From Charina bottae (lineage: Eukaryota; Chordata; Lepidosauria; Squamata; Charinaidae), in the NCBI GenBank assembly GCA_023362775.1, contig JALMGJ010000002.1, positions 105,071,981 through 105,135,980 of the forward strand: a stretch of DNA of 64,000 nucleotides, in the 5' to 3' direction. Both the position numbers and the translations under genes were made by a program. The notes below the pieces were generated by a model, which was given only the letters and a program-made list of their open reading frames with translations, was not told the DNA's origin and made no database searches. The stretch's first letter is position 1. Each line of letters opens with the position of its first letter. Positions 58,006 through 64,000 of this stretch are shown here, one piece after another.

Positions 58006-58185
58006 GAAGATATTTCCAAAGTGCTGCCGCTGGCGACACACCAGCGACAGCGGCGGCGCGCGGCGTTGCGGGGGGCGTGCGGCGGCGCACGCGTGCATGG
58101 CGGCCGCCGTGCACGCGCGCGCCGCCGCTTCCGGGTGGTGTGGCGACACACTTTTGTGTCGCCACACACAGTTTGGAAAGCTCTG
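58006..58185. mobile_element. Non-autonomous hAT-type element, short CG-rich class, left end decayed
   Basis: Right end GTGTCGCCACACACAGTTTG then GAAAGCTCTG at 58185. The left end is degenerate (ATATTTCCAAAGTGC at about 58010). The core is CG-rich, with GCGACACAC motifs, and is the inverse of the 36189-36384 copy. No matching 8-bp flanks (right flank TTATAGTA), so it may be old or truncated. Confidence 0.75.
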
Positions 58186-58960
58186 TTATAGTAACTGATA
58201 ACTTCACACTTGGAATCTTTCAACAGTTAACCTATTTAGGTCTGGGTTTAACACTTGGTTGCTTGCAGATTAAATTGCATTTAACATTCTGTTTTTTAAA
58301 AAAATCTATAAATAAATTTAAAAATCTGAATAATCTAATTTAAAAGGATTAAAAGTTTAAGTGCTATATTCCAAATAGTTGAACTAAAATATGTCAAAAA
58401 TTGAATGCTGTATGTGATTTTTTTAAACAATGTAATTCCTATTTTGAGCAATCTTATTTATTTAAAAAAAATCTGACATTTCTCATATAACGTGGAAAGC
58501 ATGTGTACGTGTTTATGAATATAGCATGTACATGTATACTTCTATCTACCAACCTGCCCTGGACCAGCATGGCAGATTATGATTGAAGTGCCTTAAACCT
58601 GCAATGGATTAATTTTGACTAATAATAATGCAGACACATACATTCCCAAACATAGATCAGCATTTAAAATATTTGAATTATTTTATTTAACTCTATAGTA
58701 CAGGCTATATGATATGATGCATGAATGCATATGTGACACTGCTGAGTTACAATCTAAGGAACAGTGATTCCGTCCACAGCAACTTCTGAGTTCATAGCAT
58801 AAACAAGGGCTTGGCCAGTTGATCTGATATTAAGGAACTTGGTGGGGGGGGAGGAGGGGAAAGGTATCTGGCCATTAATCAAGAACGATTTGCCACTTGA
58901 CTGTACCCGAATCTAAACATTAATTTATGCGTGCCAGTGATAAGTCGAATACAGTTTCTT
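58186..58960. other. AT-rich sequence upstream of the CpG-island promoter
   Basis: No repeat or gene recognised. Confidence 0.35.
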
Positions 58961-58979
58961 CTGCTTTCCAAATACTTGT

Positions 58980-59700
58980 GCCTGCACTGAAACCGCAGAA
59001 CTCGCCAAGAGGTCGAAGAGCATCTGCAGGACTTCGCTTCGCCAGAAAAGGCGGCGAGAAAGGAGGAGCCAAGAGCCCGCCTTGCTCATTTCCCTCCGCA
59101 ATCAGGGCGGGCGCACCCTATTCGCGTAGCTTTCGCGTTGCGCGAACAGGCTCTTGCAGCGCCACAAGAGAGGGAGCGCGCATCTAAGCGGTGTGCGACC
59201 TCGGTGGGGGTGCCCCCGTTCTGTGCTCTCTTCGCTTCTCTTCTGCAAGCCGGCTGGGACGGACCGCAGCTGGCTCGGCTTGGCGGCTTCTGGTTTGCGG
59301 AGCTGTTTTTAAGGATGGGTAGAGTGTGAAGCAGGAGCGGCGACGCCAGTTAGCCGGAGGACCGAGTCATGATGATACTGACGCGTAAGTGTCGTGACAA
59401 AATAGCATGCTCTCTTCGGTCGCGTTGATTTTGCTGGGCAGGGTGAGGCTAGGATAAAGGCTTCTGCGCGTGTTTATGGAGAATTGGAGACCTGCTTTCA
59501 AGTTGAAGGGATGGAGCGTGGTCAGAACTGCCCGGACTGCGGTGCGCCCCAAGTGGCCGGGCACCTCCCGAGCGAAGCGAAGTGGAGGAGGCCGACGGTG
59601 GTCTCAGGATGGAGCACGGCCGGCGAGCGCGTGATTTCTCGTGGCTTTGGGCTTGGCGAGCGCTGGGTCATTCGAAGGGAAGGGGGAGCAAGTTCCGTTG
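58980..59700 (+). promoter_or_regulatory. DLC1: CpG-island promoter of the downstream first exon
   Basis: An abrupt change from AT-rich to GC- and CpG-rich sequence that is not part of a transposon. It includes an Sp1-type GC box GGGCGGG at 59105-59111 and CG-dense stretches TTCGCGTTGCGCGAAC at about 59121-59136. No TATA box is evident upstream. It spans the short exon at 59369-59384 and the start of the intron. A 4-codon upstream ORF lies at 59315-59329. Human DLC1 is known for a CpG-island promoter silenced by methylation in tumours, which fits the exon assignment. Confidence 0.65.
59369..59384 (+). CDS. DLC1: Downstream alternative first coding exon, probable DLC1 short isoform
   Basis: ATG ATG ATA CTG ACG C followed by the strong donor GTAAGT (59385-59390). 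An in-frame TAG lies 18 bases upstream of the first ATG, so translation must start at 59369 or 59372. The exon ends in phase 1; a following AG would complete C|AG, Gln, giving MILTQ. Known: the common human DLC1 short isoform has an N-terminus ending MILTQ before IEAKEACDWL. The first exon at 2266 also ends in phase 1, so both can splice to the same acceptor. The coding part is only five codons, so identification leans on this peptide, the phase and the CpG island. The SAM, RhoGAP and START domains would be encoded downstream of this window. Confidence 0.65.
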
Positions 59701-60400
59701 TGGAGAGGGTCAGCCTCACTTCGGATTCCCAGGTTTTGTGTCATTTCCTTAGGCTGATCCCTTATACGACATCTTGTTGCTGAACAGTTTTGTTCAACCC
59801 AGACAGTGTTGCAATTCAGTGATGCATCTCTAGATACCAGGGTCATCTGGTAGGAAGGGAAGCAGAGATTTAAAAAGAAATGCAAGAGGCACAGTCCAGT
59901 ACATACTTTGCATTCCATGCTGTTGGTCATTTCTGAATATTCCTGAAGTGAATCCTTGACTGTTACTCTTCAACTAACCTTTCCTGAGGGTAGACTTGTG
60001 GTATGTGAGAATGTAGGCATCGTTCTTGAAAATTAAAATTAGACATCATTATGCCCTTAAACAGCCATAGCTGAGCTCAGGGAAAAAATATGAGATCAGT
60101 TCTTTAGTGTGTGAGACTGGTTTGACCTTACACTGAGTTCCTTTCTGCAACTGAGCCTGTTGGGAAAAGATGTATGGAAAAGATTTTAAACCGTTCTGTT
60201 CACTTACTTAGGTCTTGTTCTCTCTTTCTCAGTCCAAATAACTAAGATGTATCAGGAATTCTGTTAGTCCTCCACAGGGACTGGAATGATGATTACAACC
60301 TGCCCCTAAAAAGCTGGTGTTTATATTATTAGAAGAAGCTTCTGCTATTTGTAAAATTGTATTCTGTGTGGAGAATCAGATTAAAGGAGATGAAACTGCC
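59385..60400 (+). other. Start of the next intron
   Basis: Opens with the donor GTAAGT; the CpG island fades by about 59700. No repeats or exons recognised. Confidence 0.4.
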
Positions 60401-60437
60401 TGTGTGTGTGTGTGAGAGAGAGAGAGGGGGGGGAGAG

Positions 60438-60472
<35 letters not shown>
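60401..60472. repeat. (GT)n-(GA)n-(CA)n compound microsatellite
   Basis: GTGTGTGTGTG, then GAGAGAG and a G run, then ATACACACACAC. The GT and CA runs are complementary. Confidence 0.95.
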
Positions 60473-60474
<2 letters not shown>

Positions 60475-60687
60475 CTTTATTTCAACAGCTATCTTCTTAA
60501 TTACTTTTGAAAAAAAATTCCCCTTATTTGCTGCATGAAGACAACACTATTCTGGTACTATAGGCCTCTTGTGCATTGAACTTTATTGTTTTGAGCCCCT
60601 CTACGCCTGTTGGCAAGCACCATTCCCATAGAGTGGGAAAGCTCTGATCCGCAATATGACCTTGTGTTGGCCTTATCATTAATTGAA

Positions 60688-61057
60688 GATAGCAACAAGG
60701 TCAAGTAACAATATAGTGGGCCACAAATTATACTATACAGTATTGTTTACTGGTATTGGATATAGAGTTACAGCATCATGCATAGAATACAATAATAACA
60801 ATAAAAGACAATAAAGAATTGTGACTACTGATGAAGGCTTATTAGCCAAAATGCGTTTAGTCAGGTTTTTGAATGTTAGCTAGCAATACTGCTTGTTCAT
60901 CCTGTTCTCAGTATTTATTCATACATGTTGGCTGTTGGGGCCTTTTTTATTGTCTTTTATTGTTATTATTGTATTCTATGCATGATGCTGTAACTCTATA
61001 TCCAATACCAGTAAACAATACTGGCCCACTATATTGTTACTTGACCTTGTTGCTATC
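60688..61057. repeat. Near-perfect inverted repeat, 112-bp and 128-bp arms
   Basis: Left arm 60688-60815 and right arm 60946-61057 are reverse complements. The only clear difference I see is an insertion of about 14-16 bp in the left arm (CAAATTATACTATA). The spacer of about 130 bp contains GATGAAGGCTTATTAGCC then AAAATGCGTTTAG, resembling a Penelope-type or similar terminal motif. The arm identity implies a recent duplication or a mobile element with long inverted ends. Confidence 0.9.
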
Positions 61058-61984
61058 TTTTTTCTTTCAGGTTAAGTGTGTTTCCCTTTCTTTTTTGCTC
61101 TTATCATGAATTCCCCAGCTGCAGCCCCAGTCAACAATCAGCCTTAAAATGGGAGGTTGCGGGAAGAGTTTGTCAATGCAGTTGCTGATGGGATATAGCT
61201 AGTACTAGAGGGATTGTGAATTCCTGTGTTTGGCATTTGTCTAGTACAGCTGCCAAGCAGGCACCAATGCTTGTTGACTGTGGTTCTGGAGCAGGCCACA
61301 GGGGAAAACAATGGGGTTAACATTCTAAGAACAGAAGGAGCAATAGGGAAAAGTTAATGGTTTAGTTTTATGACAGCTGTAAATCCTGCAAACACTGTTG
61401 AATAACTTTCAGACTTTTTATTTTGCTGCTCCAATAGAGCTATTATTTCAAGATAAGATGAGAGAACCACAGTTATATGTGTCAGGACAAATATAGTAGG
61501 GGAAAAGGTATCATAGTCTATTTTTACTGAACTGGTCAAATTGATATCTGGATGCAACAATTACACATCCAGTTGGCATAAACAATCTTACATATACTTG
61601 ATTGGAAATAATATCCAATTGATCTGTCACTAGGATTTTGTAATGACTATGAAAATGCTACTATATAAAAAGAGAGGAGAAACATCATTGATTCTATTTT
61701 TATATTTTTATATATGTATTTTTATATGGAATTTTAATAGGACTTGCTGAACATACCTTAGTTTGGGTTATAGGAAATTTTGCCTGACAAATATGCATTA
61801 AATATGATTATGATGAAGTTCCTGCATATCTGAAGCTTCCAGAATATTTTCAACTATGAATGATGAACATTTGCATCTAAGATTGGAAATGAATATAGTA
61901 TGTAAATGAAGGACAGAACTTCCTCAGTGTATTTTATTTTGAGTAGTCAGATGTCAGTCAACTAGAAACTCCCTCCAAATATAC

Positions 61985-61987
<3 letters not shown>
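61058..61987. other. Intronic sequence, no gene recognised
   Basis: Nothing recognised. Confidence 0.35.

Positions 61988-62023
<36 letters not shown>
61988..62023. repeat. (GT)n microsatellite
   Basis: About 18 GT units. Confidence 0.97.
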
Positions 62024-62026
<3 letters not shown>

Positions 62027-64000
62027 GTATGTATGTATATATGGTTGCTATCAGTTATATATTTTATATTCTATAGTTTTAAGAGAAGTATCTTTTAGGA
62101 TAGGGATGGATAGCCTTTTTCTTCCAGGTGTTGGACTACAACTTCCATTATCCTTGACCATTTACCTTATCAAATTGTGTTCATGGAAGTTATACAATAA
62201 CAACTGGATGACTACAAATTCATCACCACTTAGAAATTAAAAATCAATTTAGATTTCCAATTGAAATAATGATATCAATGTATTGACTATAACAAAATTT
62301 TGTTACACCAATTTAGTAAGATACAGACATCAGAGGTAACAAATTTAAATATGTGAGTCAGTTGTCAATAATAGTTTTAAATTAATTATTTGTCTGCAAA
62401 AATATTCTAACTTATATAGTATGTCTTTCACCTTTTAATACATATTGACTGTGATCACAATGCAGTTATAAATGTGCATCTTATTGATGACAGGGTAGTG
62501 GAATTGTGCTAGATTATGACCCAATACATTAAGTTGCTAACTTTATATTTTATTGTCTAATTTACAGTGCAAATTGTTGCTAAAAGAAGACACATATTTG
62601 ATATTGCTGCTTGATGCATTTTTGAACTTTTCTCAAGCACAGATTGGTCTGAGCTATAGGCATCTTTCTAATCATTTTGTACTGCTATTTTTCAGTGTTG
62701 AAATTAAAAATTAGGCAAGATTCATGGGGCATATTTACATAATTTCTAAAAAGGATCTAACAGTGATTGTTTCAATAATCTCCTGGATCTTTAATCCTTG
62801 AATAATGAAACCAGCAGGAAGTGGAAACTTTCAACTGTTCAAATGCTTAGAAAGTCAGGAAATGTGTGTTACATGCAAAGAGAAGGGGAGTCATAATTCT
62901 TTGGAATTTGGCACCATATAATGATAGTCTCATAAAATACATTAAAAGCTTTTTTTTTCTTTTTGAGTGACTTATTGAATCAAACTTTGAAAAATAAAAA
63001 GTCTAATATTAGGAAAAAATGAACAGTTTTAGAATAATCTATTCAAGAATAAGATAAACTAGCTTTTCAGGAGACCAATTCTAAGTATAGTAGTGTGGTA
63101 TAGGAATTAAGGTGTTGAGCTAGGACCATGGACATCCAGGTTCCTCACCCATGGATGTTCATTGGGAGACTTTGGAGAGCCATCTCTTAGCCCAAACTAC
63201 TTCACAGGAAGTAAGGGGCACAACAAGATTTCCCCCCCTTTCACTAATGTTTCCAGTCCACACCTCTCCCAATTGTTTTGGGGGAAGTCCCCCAAACCTC
63301 AGGAAAAAAATTTAATTAAGGATTGGATGTAATTTCCTTTTTCCATTCTGCTGATGAAAAGCTATGCTTGCAGCAGTAAGGGTTAATTGAATATAAGGCC
63401 ATCACTTAAGATGTCTTCATTGATCAGTTTGGGGCTTCTTTTCTCTCAGTGTTCATGCAAAGTGCAAGTGTTTTTATAAAAATAATTCCCATGATATTGG
63501 ATATATGTTGTTCATTGGTTTATTTTCACATATCAGCTCCATGTCTCTTGGTATGAAGTTTCTTTTCTTTTATCTCGAAGGAATGAAAGGGATCACACAG
63601 TATGTATGGATGGCTATATTGAGAACAAATGTTGAACAGGAACTCATGAGTTCTGGGTAAAAAACTGAAAACATAATCTTTCTAAAAATTTGCTCTCACA
63701 AACTTGATAGCTGACTCCCACAAGGGGTTCTGACTCCACAAGGGGTTCTGATATACAATGTTAACCATTTATGCCTGTGAAGTGAGGGCAAATCTGCCTG
63801 GCTCATTTACAGGGGTTTAGAAATAGTCTGATTCACACTGGATTGGTCTGAAGATTGTCTGATCCAGCTCAGTCTCCAGACTGCAAGGAGATTGAGAAAA
63901 ACTATTGTAAGCTTTGTCCTCCCATATCTAGCACAGGAAAAACAGACATCTAGAAAAAAAATTTTTTTTAAAAAAAAATCAGAATAGAATGAAATCTGCA
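62024..64000. other. AT-rich intronic sequence to the window end
   Basis: No exon or complete repeat recognised. GTTGGACTACAACTTCCATT near 62130 looks like half of a hAT-type MITE. CACAAGGGGTTCTGA occurs twice at about 63720-63750. Confidence 0.35.

Overview
The window looks like intronic and promoter DNA from a squamate reptile (lizard or snake). The evidence is the repeat content: two head types of tRNA-derived SINE, one of them ending in CCTTTACC repeats; RTE/BovB, L2/CR1-type and L1 LINE fragments; a Penelope-like element; a 5S-rRNA-headed SINE; and many hAT-type DNA transposons with 8-bp target duplications. There are no prokaryotic genes, no CRISPR array, no rRNA operon, and no recognisable retroviral gene. 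The species cannot be fixed from the sequence alone.

The only host-gene content I can support is two short first coding exons on the + strand, about 57 kb apart. The upstream one (2266-2380, start in strong Kozak context, donor CAG|GTCAGT) encodes a 38-residue N-terminus. The downstream one (59369-59384, donor ACGC|GTAAGT) lies in a CpG island and encodes M-M-I-L-T plus one base. Both end in phase 1. The MILT peptide, the CpG island and the shared phase fit alternative first exons of DLC1, a RhoGAP tumour suppressor with SAM, RhoGAP and START domains, whose common coding exons would lie beyond 64000. The identification rests on remembered family sequence and the phase match, not on a database search. 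Both starts have short upstream ORFs.

Layout: 1-16 is the last 16 bp of a hAT-type transposon. 1.4-1.5 kb is a BovB relic. 1.9-2.4 kb is the first promoter and exon. 2.7 kb is a BovB 3' fragment, 4.2-4.8 kb GC-rich minisatellite-like DNA, and 5.5-5.8 kb a large hexanucleotide array. 5.8-12.0 kb is repeat-poor intron. 12-23 kb is dense in retroelements: SINEs, L1, L2/CR1-type, an RTE-like relic and a Penelope element with an intact reverse-transcriptase core. 23-34 kb is mainly unique sequence with scattered SINEs, one L2-type LINE and one L1. 34.8-58.2 kb holds a cluster of hAT-type elements with CAGAGCTTTCC ends and GTGTCGCGACAC palindromes, including a 2.2-kb foldback with about 1-kb arms. 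58.9-59.7 kb is the CpG-island promoter. 59.4-64.0 kb is the start of the next intron, with a near-perfect 112-bp inverted repeat near 60.7-61.1 kb.

The strongest candidate for something new is the palindromic hAT family. It has several size classes and precise target duplications. Some copies, and an unrelated hAT element at 57.3 kb, carry tandem CCAAT-box and GC-box units that look like portable promoter modules. The large CpG-rich foldback lies between the two putative DLC1 promoters and could act as an ectopic CpG island.
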